Of a DNA stretch of 38,671 nucleotides, positions 6,093-15,008 are shown one piece after another (within the stretch, counting starts at the first letter, position 1; each line of letters begins with the position of its first letter). Location of the stretch: positions 1-38,671 of IMG/VR virus record IMGVR_UViG_3300005919_000003; one strand, 5' to 3'. Made by a program: the position numbers and the translations under genes. This DNA is from a virus. Below the pieces are notes generated by a model that saw nothing but the letters and a program-made list of their open reading frames with translations, did no database searches and had not been told where the DNA came from.

Positions 6093-6377
6093 ATGACAGT
6101 ACCACCGCTTAAACAGTTTTTTCCTTGGATCGAAGGCAACTGGAAACCAACCGAGATGGTCAATATGTTCGGACCCTTTGAAATCCGCGCTTATGAAGTG
6201 TGCTGTGTCAACAAAGGGTTTGCCTGGAAGGTGGTTCATAATCGAGGCGGGACAGAGGAGATGATGATCGACCACCATGGAAAAAACCTACCGACCCTAG
6301 AGGATGCCATGAAGGCCGGTGAACGGGCCGTACAGAGCTTTGCTGATAGTTGGAATAGTAACAAACAGGAGGGATGA
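6093..6377 (+). CDS. Hypothetical 94-aa protein
   Basis: Not recognised. It is a soluble protein with several Trp and His residues and a helical C terminus. A GGGAGATGAC ribosome region precedes the ATG. It opens the run of genes leading into the packaging module and ends next to the ribosome site of the following gene. Confidence 0.65.
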   Translation: MTVPPLKQFFPWIEGNWKPTEMVNMFGPFEIRAYEVCCVNKGFAWKVVHNRGGTEEMMIDHHGKNLPTLEDAMKAGERAVQSFADSWNSNKQEG

Positions 6378-6378
6378 T

Positions 6379-6789
6379 ATGCTAAGTGACAAGTGGGAGT
6401 ATAAACCAGTTGAATGTGTTTATCCTACAACCTTATCGTTTGATCAGATTTATGACATTAAACAGCTTTTACGTGGTGATCGTATTTCTATATCTGGGCA
6501 TAGATGCCTTTCGAGTCTGGTTGGCGTAAAGGGCGTCCCGCAGGAACCAGCGAACGCAAAAATGGTTATAGCCGGTTCGCTTTTTAGGGTCATTGCCAAA
6601 GGGGCGGATGCGTCTTTTAGCTTCTCGATAATTTACAATGATCGCCTTCTTTCTCGCCGCAGCGGGTATGCGTCACTCCGGGAAGCACAAGAGGCCGCTG
6701 AGGAATACTTAACCCAAATGGGTAGTGCCTTGTCGAATTGGATGAATCGAAAAGCGGAACAACCACGCCCTGCAACATGGACCGGTTGA
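6379..6789 (+). CDS. Hypothetical 136-aa protein
   Basis: Not recognised. I place the start at ATG 6379 because AGGAGGG lies 5-11 bases upstream; the longer frame back to 6319 runs inside the previous gene. The predicted product has alternating strands in the middle (MVIAGSLFRVIAK, SFSFSIIYNDRLL) and a helical C-terminal part (LREAQEAAEEYL). No catalytic motif is visible. Confidence 0.65.
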   Translation: MLSDKWEYKPVECVYPTTLSFDQIYDIKQLLRGDRISISGHRCLSSLVGVKGVPQEPANAKMVIAGSLFRVIAKGADASFSFSIIYNDRLLSRRSGYASLREAQEAAEEYLTQMGSALSNWMNRKAEQPRPATWTG

Positions 6790-6813
6790 TAACAAAGAGG
6801 ATTAATATTTAGT

Positions 6814-6846
6814 GTGGCAAGTAAACTCACAAACAAACAAAAATGA
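6814..6846 (+). other. Possible ten-codon leader peptide or frame remnant
   Basis: GTG at 6814 opens MASKLTNKQK and stops at TGA 6844-6846, overlapping the next ATG as ATGA. This decapeptide resembles the usual opening of phage small terminase proteins. An A5 run precedes the stop, and one extra A would fuse it to the PLD-like gene. It could be a coupling leader, a frameshift remnant or chance. Confidence 0.3.
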
Positions 6847-7457
6847 TAAAACTTAAACAACGAAATCTGTCAACCAGGAAAAAGCAACTTGAAGAAGCTG
6901 GAAAGGTTTTCAGGAAAAACGAAAAAGATTTTAAGATTTCCAGAAAAAGCGGCAATAGGAAAGCCGAATTAATAAGGGCAGAACGCCAAACGAAAGCACA
7001 AGATATCATTAAGGAATTAAGCCACGGAGCGCATCTTTACATAATTGGCAAGGGCGGTTTTTCTGTTATTGACTTAATTTTGGCACTATTAAAAAAGGCT
7101 GGACCATCTAATTTAGACGTTTCTACATGGACTATTGGCCCAAATGATATACATGAGGTCAATAACCTTGTGGAAACAGGCGATATACTAAACAGTAGAT
7201 GGTTATTGGATCAATCAATGAACCGCCGAGAGTCGCCACGATACGCTCTCCTGTTAGAGATATTCGGATTACAAAACGTAAGACTTACACTGAATCACGC
7301 CAAAGTGTTTTTGATTTATAACGACAATTGGCACATTAGCCTGATGTCAAGTGCGAATTTAAATATGAATCCACGATACGAATGGTATGAAATAATTGAT
7401 TGTCCTGATTTTCTTAAATTTACCAAGTCGTTTTTCGATGAATTTTTTACAAAATAA
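6843..7457 (+). CDS. PLD-like (HKD) phage protein
   Basis: 204-residue protein with a basic, helical N terminus (about 1-55) and a phospholipase-D-like half domain: H152-x-K154 in NHAKVFLIYND followed by SSANLNMN (S169-N172). One HKD half suggests a dimeric enzyme or a nucleic-acid-binding relative. The spacing from Lys to the next Asp is longer than in the classic HxKx4D motif. It sits directly before the terminase genes. The substrate may be DNA, but that is an inference. There is no clear Shine-Dalgarno site next to this ATG. Confidence 0.7.
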   Translation: MIKLKQRNLSTRKKQLEEAGKVFRKNEKDFKISRKSGNRKAELIRAERQTKAQDIIKELSHGAHLYIIGKGGFSVIDLILALLKKAGPSNLDVSTWTIGPNDIHEVNNLVETGDILNSRWLLDQSMNRRESPRYALLLEIFGLQNVRLTLNHAKVFLIYNDNWHISLMSSANLNMNPRYEWYEIIDCPDFLKFTKSFFDEFFTK

Positions 7458-7460
7458 ATT

Positions 7461-7916
7461 ATGGCAAAATGCACAAAAAAAGAAAAATTACGGCGCACTT
7501 ATGAGATAAAGGCGCTCCTGCTAGAGGGCGCAGCTAGTAATGAAATCCATGATTTTTCAATGGCAGAGTGGGGCATAAGCCCATCACAGACGCAGCGATA
7601 CATTGCTGATGCTTATGATTTAATCAACGAAGAGGCGGCGAAATATTCACAAGCAACAACAGCGTGGCATTTTGAGTCGCGGCGGAGTTTGTTCGCCAAG
7701 TGCATGGATGTAAATGACTATGCAAATGCTAGGCAGATTTTATCCGACCTAGCGAAACTACAGGATCTTTACCCGGATTATAGAAAAGCTCAAAACGTAA
7801 CCCACGAGCAAACGGGACCGCCCGTTATCCATATTGAAATGCACGAGACGCCAATTGATGACGATCTAAAGAAAAAAATAGAGTCCAAATTACAAACCAA
7901 TGACAGCGACAACTAA
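7461..7916 (+). CDS. terS: Terminase small subunit (putative)
   Basis: DNA-recognition subunit that would select the phage genome for packaging. The 151-residue protein has an N-terminal helix-turn-helix-like region (KKEKLRRTYEIKALLLEG, then WGISPSQTQRYIADAY), a helical middle and an acidic C terminus (PIDDDLKKKIESKL). It directly precedes and overlaps the large terminase by 17 bases, the normal order. The assignment rests on the HTH pattern and the context. Confidence 0.75.
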   Translation: MAKCTKKEKLRRTYEIKALLLEGAASNEIHDFSMAEWGISPSQTQRYIADAYDLINEEAAKYSQATTAWHFESRRSLFAKCMDVNDYANARQILSDLAKLQDLYPDYRKAQNVTHEQTGPPVIHIEMHETPIDDDLKKKIESKLQTNDSDN

Positions 7917-9267
7917 ACAATGGGATGCGGGGCCTTCACAACTTAAGTTCTTCAACGCCCACCATCCACGTAATTTGTTTTGTGGTGGTTGGGGGTCCGG
8001 CAAAAGCCTCATAGGTAGTCGAAAGGCCGCGCTAAGGTCAATACAGTACCCTAACTCATTGGGGCTTATATCGGCCAATACGGTGCGCCAACTACACCAC
8101 TCTACTCTATCGGAGTTTTGGAAGGTGTTGCGCCGTGATTATGGATTAAGCAAAAATGAAGATTATGTATTTAATAAGCAACCACCTAAGCGGTGGGGTG
8201 TTCAGAGCTCAGTTGAGGACCACGATGGAGTCCTGACATATCGGTGGGGCGCACAGGTCGTTGTTAGATCCTTACACCACTATGAAGCCATTGAGGGATT
8301 GAATCTTGATTGGGCATGGATCGATGAAGCCTGGGACGCCAAGCAAGAGGCTATTCAGACTGTCATTTCTCGTTTGCGCGGGAAAAACACGCCAAGCCCG
8401 GAATTGGACGTTACGACCAGGCCAAACGGCTATGATTATATATGGGAATTCTTCAAAGATAAAGTCGATAAGAACCCTGAATTAGAAAAAGAACGTTGGC
8501 GAATACAGGGATCTACATTTGAGAATGCAAAATACCTTGCCGACGGTTATATTGACGGACTTCTAAATACGTTAAGTACTCAACAGGCCCGACAGATGAT
8601 TTATGCTGAGTGGATTAATATCCATTCCGGACGCTGTTACAAGTCCTTCGATGAAACACTAAACGTCCGCCAGGACGCCGTTTACAACTCCATGTTGCCG
8701 GTCTGGTTAACATGTGATTTCAACGTCGATCCGATGTCTTGGTTGGTTTGCCAGCCATGGCACGGACGCAAATTAGACGACAAGCTATTGCAGCCCGAAT
8801 CCTTGGCAGTGGTAGATGAAATCGTTATACCGGATTCGACCACGCAAGAGGCCATAAACGAGTTTAGAAGCCGTGGCTATGGGGACGCTCCCCACCGGGT
8901 TACGGTGTTCGGCGACGCCGCTGGTAACAGTCGAAGCACATCGGGGTTTTCCGATTATCTGATAATCAAGAATGCAGGTTTTCGCAACTTCGACATTCCC
9001 AATGCAGACCCTAGGCAGATAGACCGGATAAACGCCACAAACGGCAAGCTAGGCAATGCAAACGGCGTCATAGGGGTTGTCATCAACCCCCAGTGCCATG
9101 AGTTAATAACGGATCTTTCGCAGGTAGGCTATAAACTCAACACGCGGTCCATTGACAAGGCAGACCCGAAGAGAACACATACAAGTGACGCGCTGGGCTA
9201 CCTAATCTATAGAAAATGGCCAATTCGGTCCTTGAACACCATCAAGGTAGTGGGAGACGGTTTTTGA
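7900..9267 (+). CDS. terL: Terminase large subunit (ATPase and nuclease)
   Basis: Packaging motor that pumps DNA into the prohead and cuts it. Walker A is GGWGSGKS at 29-36 and Walker B WAWIDEAW with D142/E143. The RNase-H-like nuclease has D273 in CDFNVDP, D339 in FGDAAG and D430 in HTSDALGY. At 455 residues it has the usual length. It starts inside the small subunit gene. The nearby portal and gp7-like genes agree with an SPP1-type head module. Confident call. Confidence 0.95.
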   Translation: MTATTKQWDAGPSQLKFFNAHHPRNLFCGGWGSGKSLIGSRKAALRSIQYPNSLGLISANTVRQLHHSTLSEFWKVLRRDYGLSKNEDYVFNKQPPKRWGVQSSVEDHDGVLTYRWGAQVVVRSLHHYEAIEGLNLDWAWIDEAWDAKQEAIQTVISRLRGKNTPSPELDVTTRPNGYDYIWEFFKDKVDKNPELEKERWRIQGSTFENAKYLADGYIDGLLNTLSTQQARQMIYAEWINIHSGRCYKSFDETLNVRQDAVYNSMLPVWLTCDFNVDPMSWLVCQPWHGRKLDDKLLQPESLAVVDEIVIPDSTTQEAINEFRSRGYGDAPHRVTVFGDAAGNSRSTSGFSDYLIIKNAGFRNFDIPNADPRQIDRINATNGKLGNANGVIGVVINPQCHELITDLSQVGYKLNTRSIDKADPKRTHTSDALGYLIYRKWPIRSLNTIKVVGDGF

Positions 9268-9494
9268 TCCTATTCAGATCCACATTCAAACAAGCATATG
9301 CTCGTATCGTGTTCAAGAGCAAAATGCCCTTCAACATCTTTGGCGTAAAGAAGATCATCCATAAGGACGGATTTTTTACTATCCGAACCGCCAATGAATC
9401 TAAGATATATTCACAAGACGAAATAAAAAATATCCACGCCCTCAAGGGCCTCATTAAAAAAGACAAAATCATATCTGAAAAAGGCGGGTTTTAA
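9264..9494 (+). CDS. Hypothetical 76-aa basic protein
   Basis: Not recognised. The start is uncertain: TTG at 9264 overlaps the terL stop, while ATG at 9324 would give a 56-residue product beginning MPFNIFG. The part after 9324 looks like a folded small domain (FGVKKIIHKDGFFTIRT). It is basic, with no membrane helix, and sits between terminase and portal. Its end overlaps the portal start by one base. Confidence 0.55.
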   Translation: MILFRSTFKQAYARIVFKSKMPFNIFGVKKIIHKDGFFTIRTANESKIYSQDEIKNIHALKGLIKKDKIISEKGGF

Positions 9495-10870
9495 TGTCCG
9501 ACGAAGATACCACGCAGAGCGAACGATACACCGATATAGAAAAGTATCGTGGATACTATAATGGCGACCTTGATAAGCACTACACCGGATTTAAGGATAG
9601 GTTTTCCAATAAAGCATCGACCGATACTGATATCATAGCTAAAGAGGCCGTGCCAGTCCAAAATGAAATGCGCGTGGTTATCCAAAAGCGCAACGCCCTA
9701 GTCCCCCTGGACCCGATTAATATCACAGTGATGAAGGACGGCGAAGAGGACGAAAAGCTAACCGAAGAGGCTCAAACATGGGCGAATAATGATAACTTTG
9801 AATCTGGCGTAACGTTAAATGAAGCCGTATCCACGTATTATGAGCGCGGCGTGGTTGACGGGGAAGCTCCTGTATTAATGCGCCTTAAGGACAACACGCC
9901 CAAGGTGCGCATGATTGACGATCTGGGCTTCGAAATCAACACGGACCCGGAAAACATTGACAACATCAGTGCCTACGTCAAGTCGTATCACTCTAACTCA
10001 TATGTGACCGATGAAGATAAGGACGCAACGTCAACCGTAAACGTAATTAGAACGATCACGGAAAAGGATGTCGTTACAACCGTCGGCGGCGGAGCGTCAA
10101 AGACAGTCCCCCACAACTTCGGGTTTATACCCGTTGTTCTGTTTAAACGTGAGGAGATCCTAGGCGATCCGCACGGACGCCCCCTGCCTACCGATCTATT
10201 GGAGGCACAGGACAATTTAACCCGTGTCAACCTTGAGATTGCCCGGGCCAATAAGTACGGTCCTTGGGGCTTATATTGCCGCGAAGAGGGTGGTGGTAGT
10301 GGCGGATCATTGGCCGATGGTAATGTGACATTTCAGCCTGGTACGCTTTGCGATTTCCCAATCAAGAAAGTATCCGGCAACGGAGCCGACGATTCTTTAT
10401 ACAAAGAGAAAGACCAATATGAGATTCACCTGTATAGCCTAGCCGGACTGAAAAAGACCACGCAGGACAACGTAGGGCAGACCGTCAACACATCAGGCAA
10501 GGCCCTCGTTATTCTAAACGCAGAAGGCCGCGCACAGGTGGCTAAGGAGCGCACAAGGCTTGCTCGCTTCGTTGCTCGTATCGTTGAAAACAGCCTGATT
10601 ATGACTAAGAAGATCGGGATAGATGACCGGGACAAGATCCGGGTTATCGTTGAATTCCCGAGTATGGAACAAGATGACCCGGCGCATACCTTAGAGGTCG
10701 CCAAGATGCTTGATTTAATGGGACACTCTAAGGAGGCATTGCGCCAAATGGGATTCGAAGATGAAAAGATAGATTCTTTATATGAAGAGCAGGATGAGGC
10801 CGGCGGTCCACTTTTGGATGAGATGAGGGACGCCAACGCTAAACAACAGGAAGAGGATGAGGGGGAATAA
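9494..10870 (+). CDS. Portal protein (SPP1 gp6-like)
   Basis: Dodecameric ring at the head vertex through which DNA enters and leaves. The 458-residue length and the stretch VPHNFGFIPVVLFKREE followed by DLLEAQDNLTRVN are typical of SPP1/DUF935-like portals. It lies after terL and before the gp7-like minor head gene. The C terminus is very acidic and probably disordered (QQEEDEGE). Its stop overlaps the next ATG by one base. Confidence 0.88.
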   Translation: MSDEDTTQSERYTDIEKYRGYYNGDLDKHYTGFKDRFSNKASTDTDIIAKEAVPVQNEMRVVIQKRNALVPLDPINITVMKDGEEDEKLTEEAQTWANNDNFESGVTLNEAVSTYYERGVVDGEAPVLMRLKDNTPKVRMIDDLGFEINTDPENIDNISAYVKSYHSNSYVTDEDKDATSTVNVIRTITEKDVVTTVGGGASKTVPHNFGFIPVVLFKREEILGDPHGRPLPTDLLEAQDNLTRVNLEIARANKYGPWGLYCREEGGGSGGSLADGNVTFQPGTLCDFPIKKVSGNGADDSLYKEKDQYEIHLYSLAGLKKTTQDNVGQTVNTSGKALVILNAEGRAQVAKERTRLARFVARIVENSLIMTKKIGIDDRDKIRVIVEFPSMEQDDPAHTLEVAKMLDLMGHSKEALRQMGFEDEKIDSLYEEQDEAGGPLLDEMRDANAKQQEEDEGE

Positions 10871-11256
10871 TGGACTGGGTTGAAGCGATCTTTATTTTGA
10901 TGGTCGTGTTGGCTTTTTGCGCGTTAATAATAGTCCCTGTATTTTGGGGCTTTTTTGCAGACGTATCTGACGATGATGACGATGGCGACACTGATGACGA
11001 CTTGTTTTTGTCTTACGACGCCATGCCCGCAACGCCGGAGGGCGAAATAAAGAAGATATTAAGCAGGTTCAACCAATGCGATCAAATACTTGAATGCAAA
11101 GAGTTTATAGGAACATCGTGGCAAGTTCACGTGTCTGCATGTCTAGGCATTGGCCAATCATACGAGGCGTTCTATATGCCCAAGACTGGCAAGGCCTATA
11201 TCGTAGTTATTGACGAGAACGATATTCCGACACTTAGCGAATATGGATATAAATGA
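10870..11256 (+). CDS. Small single-pass membrane protein
   Basis: 128 residues with one clear N-terminal transmembrane segment (about 5-29), then a strongly acidic linker (DVSDDDDDGDTDDD, about 31-45) and a small soluble domain. No family recognised. It is wedged between portal and minor head genes with one-base and four-base overlaps, which is odd for a membrane protein. It may act at the cell envelope (for example superinfection exclusion) rather than in the virion, but this is only a guess. Confidence 0.65.
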   Translation: MDWVEAIFILMVVLAFCALIIVPVFWGFFADVSDDDDDGDTDDDLFLSYDAMPATPEGEIKKILSRFNQCDQILECKEFIGTSWQVHVSACLGIGQSYEAFYMPKTGKAYIVVIDENDIPTLSEYGYK

Positions 11257-12206
11257 AACCAATCGACTTCGAAAATCTATCCGATAAAGTCTTAAAACGT
11301 TACGTAGCCAGCCTGAAGGACGCTGAAAAAGCCGTTGCTAAAACTATACAAAAACAGCTTGCGCGGGTCGCTTTATTGGACCCCAGGAGCAAAAAATATC
11401 GCAAAGAGTATAACAGGCTTTTGAGTGAAATCCAGGCTGAGCTACGAACGCTTGATAGTGCGCTGAAAAGTGGGAACAAGGTAACGTTACAGGCTATCCA
11501 AGACTCTCATGCAGCATGGGGCGAATCAGTACTTGGGAGCCGGGGCGTAAACACCCTACAGGGCCTTGTAGCTTCACAGACAACCGGTAGAAATGGCAAT
11601 CTCAGGCTATTCGAAAACCAGATCGCGGAACAACTAGATACCCTCGGAATCAAAATCAAGGGGCAAGTTAACAGCTATATGGAAGCGGTCAATAGGCAGC
11701 TTCAATTAGGGGAAACAGCACAATTATCTGTAGATGACGTTGTGAGGCGCATTAAAACGAACGCCTTTGGGTTGGCCCCTAAAACACCATCGGGAGCGTT
11801 AACAAAGAACCTCCGGACGATTACCAGAACCTACGTTGCTGAGGTTGACACCAACTCAAAACTAGCTTATGGTAGAAACGACCCTGATATAGTCGGGGTG
11901 GAAATCGAACGAGGACCGGGTGAGTGTTCCAGCAACGTTTGCGGTGACGCATTAGGGGGGATAGCAGAAGGTGAAACGGCAAGCTTTCTTTATAAAGAAT
12001 ATCAGCCATCACTACCTCCATTCCATCCCAATTGCAACTGCTTGGTTGTTGGATACATCTACAAAGACGACACGGAGCTTATCGAAGAGGCCCGGGCGTT
12101 TGGGAAGTCAAAGCTCAAGGGAAACCAGGTTTACGCGATTGCCGTTACTGGTAATTGGCAAGCCGCAAATGAATTGGCCAGGAAGTTAAACAAGGCGAAA
12201 AAGTAA
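11253..12206 (+). CDS. Minor head protein (SPP1 gp7 / Mu gpF-like)
   Basis: Head morphogenesis protein that associates with the portal and is packaged inside the head. The helical N-terminal half (about 1-180) is followed by the conserved C-terminal domain with CSSNVCGDALGG at about 226-237 and PPFHPNCNCLVV, the Cys/His signature of the gpF/gp7 domain. The 317-residue length is typical. Its ATGA overlap with the preceding gene and place after the portal fit the family. Confidence 0.85.
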   Translation: MKPIDFENLSDKVLKRYVASLKDAEKAVAKTIQKQLARVALLDPRSKKYRKEYNRLLSEIQAELRTLDSALKSGNKVTLQAIQDSHAAWGESVLGSRGVNTLQGLVASQTTGRNGNLRLFENQIAEQLDTLGIKIKGQVNSYMEAVNRQLQLGETAQLSVDDVVRRIKTNAFGLAPKTPSGALTKNLRTITRTYVAEVDTNSKLAYGRNDPDIVGVEIERGPGECSSNVCGDALGGIAEGETASFLYKEYQPSLPPFHPNCNCLVVGYIYKDDTELIEEARAFGKSKLKGNQVYAIAVTGNWQAANELARKLNKAKK

Positions 12207-12245
12207 CGACGTACGGAGTTAACAGAAACAACTTAGGGGTAAGTT

Positions 12246-12494
12246 ATGAGAGAACAAAAGAAGCGGATTATTAAAAAAACTAAACTTCAATTTTGTTGTG
12301 GAGCGATGGCGCAAGCCTTTGCCGAGGGCGGTAGCGCATCTTCATTATTTTGGAGCATATCAAAAAACCCCAAGATGGGCATTCGTGTAGGCCAAGATAA
12401 AAGAATCCTACATATTTTATACTGCCCAAACTGCGGTAAGCCTGTCGAGGTCGAAGTTGGAAAAGATGAGGAACATCCAAACTCAGGGGAATAA
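12246..12494 (+). CDS. Zinc-binding hypothetical protein
   Basis: 82-residue protein with FCCGAMA near residue 16 and a C-terminal YCPNCGKPVEVEV, giving a split four-cysteine zinc site. The N terminus is basic (REQKKRIIKKTK). It sits inside the head operon between minor head protein and scaffold. The family is not recognised and the function unknown. Confidence 0.65.
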   Translation: MREQKKRIIKKTKLQFCCGAMAQAFAEGGSASSLFWSISKNPKMGIRVGQDKRILHILYCPNCGKPVEVEVGKDEEHPNSGE

Positions 12495-12508
12495 CTAAGG
12501 AGGAAACG

Positions 12509-12907
12509 ATGGTTTATTCTAAATCAAAAGCAGTGACAATCAAAGAAGGCGACCAGGAAATTACGCTCGTTGACAACGAGTCCATCCACATCGCGAAAGA
12601 CGCGCTCAAACTTTGGCGTGAGGCATTTGAGCTGGTTTATATGACTAGCACGACAGGCCCCGAATACGACAGCCCGCCCGACGACGACAGCGATAAGTGG
12701 ACAAGCGAAGTGCCAGAGGTAAGCGGCTGGTATGCTTGCGAGTCTAGAGAACTTGAGTTAAGGGAAGAGATTCTTTTTGTGGACGATGATGGCGACGTTG
12801 TATTAGCAGGGGCAGACGACGCGTATACCCCTAGCAAGTTTAAACGGCATTATCCTGACGCTATTTTTTGCCCTGTATCGTTTCCATCACCACCAACGGA
12901 CAAGTAA
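12509..12907 (+). CDS. Hypothetical acidic protein with GWY module
   Basis: 132 residues. The C-terminal half has EVPEVSGWYAC, an acidic beta-like middle and a final FCPVSFPSP block, recalling the GWY...FWSTP domains at 2654-2986 and 30561-30851. This may be a third, diverged member, or the motif may be convergent. Function unknown. A strong AAGGAGG site precedes the ATG. Confidence 0.65.
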   Translation: MVYSKSKAVTIKEGDQEITLVDNESIHIAKDALKLWREAFELVYMTSTTGPEYDSPPDDDSDKWTSEVPEVSGWYACESRELELREEILFVDDDGDVVLAGADDAYTPSKFKRHYPDAIFCPVSFPSPPTDK

Positions 12908-12953
12908 GACAAATAACTAACCCCGGGGCATAGGGCACCGGGAAAAACTACAT

Positions 12954-12992
12954 AAAGGCGATCGAACCCATAGCGGGGGCGGTCGCCTTTTT
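12954..12992 (+). terminator. Intrinsic terminator before scaffold/capsid genes
   Basis: Stem AAAGGCGA (12954-12961) with TCGCCTTT (12983-12990), loop of 21, T-run continuing to 12992. It lies 20 bases before the scaffold gene and may partly insulate the capsid genes from upstream transcription. Confidence 0.6.
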
Positions 12993-13011
12993 CATTTGGA
13001 GAAAAGGATTC

Positions 13012-13611
13012 ATGGCAGACGAAACTAAAGAGGGCACTGAAGATCAGGGCACTCAAGAAAACGAAGCGGATGAAAACCAAGTACAGGCTGCAAAGTTCAC
13101 CTACGAGCAGGCAATTGCCGACCCCGAAATAAAGCGGGAAATCGATAAGGTGCGCGACCAGGCTGTTACCCAGGGGATTCAAACCTTCCAAGAGAACCAA
13201 GCTAAGAAGGCGCTAGACGCACAGGAAGAGGCTAAAAAGAAAAAAGCGACCGATGATATGCCGGAATGGGCTAAGTCGCTACAGGAAGATATTCAGGGCC
13301 TTAAATCAGAAAAGGAAAAGGCCAGCCTGAAGGATAAAATTAAAGCCGCCGGTCTTGAAGAATTCGCTGAGTTTATTGCAAGCGAAGATCAAATCGAGAC
13401 ATTTAAGGCTAAGCTTCCTGCCATTGCTAAAGCGGCCAACAAAGTAGACGACCTGAATCCGCAGAGTACGTCACCCAAGACCGTTCGCATTTCGCCTGAA
13501 GAGCAGGCTATCGCCCGTGATCGCGGGTTGAGCGATGCCGAGTACGTCTTATGGCGTGACGATCCAGAGGAAGCAATTAAACAATTACAGAAAACTAAGG
13601 AGAAAAGCTAA
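13012..13611 (+). CDS. Scaffolding protein
   Basis: Predicted internal scaffold that guides capsid assembly and then leaves. The 199-residue protein is highly charged, with low-complexity helices (ALDAQEEAKKKKAT), an acidic N terminus and a helical, basic C terminus (AIKQLQKTKEKS), the usual architecture. No protease motif is visible. It is placed directly before the decoration and capsid genes and overlaps the next ATG by one base. Confidence 0.75.
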   Translation: MADETKEGTEDQGTQENEADENQVQAAKFTYEQAIADPEIKREIDKVRDQAVTQGIQTFQENQAKKALDAQEEAKKKKATDDMPEWAKSLQEDIQGLKSEKEKASLKDKIKAAGLEEFAEFIASEDQIETFKAKLPAIAKAANKVDDLNPQSTSPKTVRISPEEQAIARDRGLSDAEYVLWRDDPEEAIKQLQKTKEKS

Positions 13612-14021
13612 TGGCTTTTGAATTTGCCCATTACATTAATGGGTCTACACAGGCCCGAGAAATCACCATGGTAATGAAGGATGCTATTTCCGTTACCTTG
13701 GGTGATATGGTCGAAGTTGATACCAGTGAGGCCGATTTTGGCGTCTCAGGATCTACCACACTTTTGGGCGTCTCAGCTGAATCCGTTGACAACGCCGCCG
13801 ACGGCGAATCTTTGAAGATCATTGATGGCTTTAACGCTGTCTTTTCCATCGTTGACGCCAATGCCAGAGTTACCGGGGCCGCCCTGGACATTAACGGCAC
13901 ATATGACGGCGTTACCACCGATTCCAATAGCGACGTTGTTGTTGTTGAAGATTCCACCGCAACCGAGAAAACACTTGTTATGATTAGGCCGTCTGTGCAT
14001 ATCTTCACTACCGCGACTTAA
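13611..14021 (+). CDS. Head decoration protein (putative)
   Basis: 136-residue, Asp/Ser/Thr/Val-rich beta protein with patterns such as GDMVEVDTSEADFG and TTLLGVSAESVDNA, resembling the small decoration or stabilisation proteins found between scaffold and capsid in many phages (DUF2190-like). It would bind the outer capsid surface. Assigned by composition and position. Confidence 0.65.
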   Translation: MAFEFAHYINGSTQAREITMVMKDAISVTLGDMVEVDTSEADFGVSGSTTLLGVSAESVDNAADGESLKIIDGFNAVFSIVDANARVTGAALDINGTYDGVTTDSNSDVVVVEDSTATEKTLVMIRPSVHIFTTAT

Positions 14022-14056
14022 TCAACGCAAAAACTAGACCCGTTTTTAAAACTACA

Positions 14057-14085
14057 TTGGGTGTAATCAACTTTCGATTGCCCAA
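14057..14085 (+). promoter_or_regulatory. Stem-loop in capsid mRNA leader
   Basis: TTGGGTGTAATC (14057-14068) can pair with GATTGCCCAA (14076-14085): five outer pairs, one G-U, a two-base bulge and four inner pairs, loop of seven. It abuts the AAGGAG ribosome site of the capsid gene and could stabilise the message or tune initiation. Confidence 0.45.
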
Positions 14086-14097
14086 GGAGCAAAAATA

Positions 14098-14994
14098 ATG
14101 ACTATGATTTCCGCCAATTGGGGAAACTTACTTGAGCCTGGATTGCGAAAAGCGTTTTTCGCTGGTATGGCCGAGTTGGACCCCGTTTACTCTAAACTCT
14201 TTAACGTTCAAACATCCGGCCAAGCCAATGAGGACGACTTGGTTATTGCTGGTCTTTCTAAGTGGGGCGCTCGTGAGGATACCGAGGCTATCATCCTTGA
14301 TAAAATGGAAGAAGTCGGAACCGTAACTTACACCCACGAGACCTATCGCGAAGGGTTTCAAATTGCTAGGTCTCTTTGGGAAGATAAAAAATATGGTGTC
14401 TTTGAAAAGTGGTCTCAGCAGCTTGGTATGGGCGCTGGACGTGCTACCGAAAACCTCGCTGCTGGCATTTTTAATAATGGCTTTAGCGGTGGACAGGCCG
14501 GTGTCGATGGATCGCAACTGTTTGCAGACGCCCACGCGCTGAAGCGTAGCTCTTCCACCAATGATAATAGGGCTGTATTGGCGCTTACTGCTGACAATCT
14601 TGCTGTAGCAATTACCCAAATGAAGGGGCAGCTTGATGAGGCCGGTGAAAAGATTTACGTGCAACCCAAGATTCTCTTGGTTGCTCCCGGTTTGGAATTC
14701 CAAGCTCGCAAACTGATCGAATCTGCCGGTTATCCAGGTACTGGCAACAACGATATCAATCCTCTCAAAGGCTACCTCGAGGTCGTTGTATGGCCGTATC
14801 TGTCTGATGCTACTGCGTGGTTCTTGGTTGATCCTAGCATGGCTGAATTGAACTTCTTTTGGCGTATTAAACCCGAGTTTTATATGGACGAAAAGCGAAG
14901 CGGAACAAACGTGATTTACTTCGAGGGTCGTTGTCGTATGTCTTGTGGTTTTTCCCACCATCTGGGAACTCTCGGTTCCACTGGTGGCGACTGA
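14098..14994 (+). CDS. Major capsid protein (Mu gpT-like)
   Basis: HK97-fold shell subunit. The 298-residue protein begins with the gpT-type pattern of an N-terminal helix (LRKAFFAGM), a region YREGFQIARSLWEDKKYGVF (about 84-103), a central GSQLFADAHAL block and the C-terminal strands. Length and order match Mu-like major head subunits. It follows scaffold and decoration genes and has a strong AAGGAG site. A Mu-type capsid in an otherwise terminase/siphovirus plan is common in mosaic phages. Confidence 0.88.
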   Translation: MTMISANWGNLLEPGLRKAFFAGMAELDPVYSKLFNVQTSGQANEDDLVIAGLSKWGAREDTEAIILDKMEEVGTVTYTHETYREGFQIARSLWEDKKYGVFEKWSQQLGMGAGRATENLAAGIFNNGFSGGQAGVDGSQLFADAHALKRSSSTNDNRAVLALTADNLAVAITQMKGQLDEAGEKIYVQPKILLVAPGLEFQARKLIESAGYPGTGNNDINPLKGYLEVVVWPYLSDATAWFLVDPSMAELNFFWRIKPEFYMDEKRSGTNVIYFEGRCRMSCGFSHHLGTLGSTGGD

Positions 14995-15008
14995 TCCTAA
15001 TTAAATGG

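Noticed and set aside
12921-12942. CCCCGGGG-rich stretch as a terminator
   Set aside because: Pairing is irregular and there is no T-run; the better terminator is just downstream at 12954-12992.
14128-14961. 277-codon open frame on the minus strand
   Set aside because: It is a shadow of the major capsid gene: no ribosome site, no family features, and the plus-strand product is clear.
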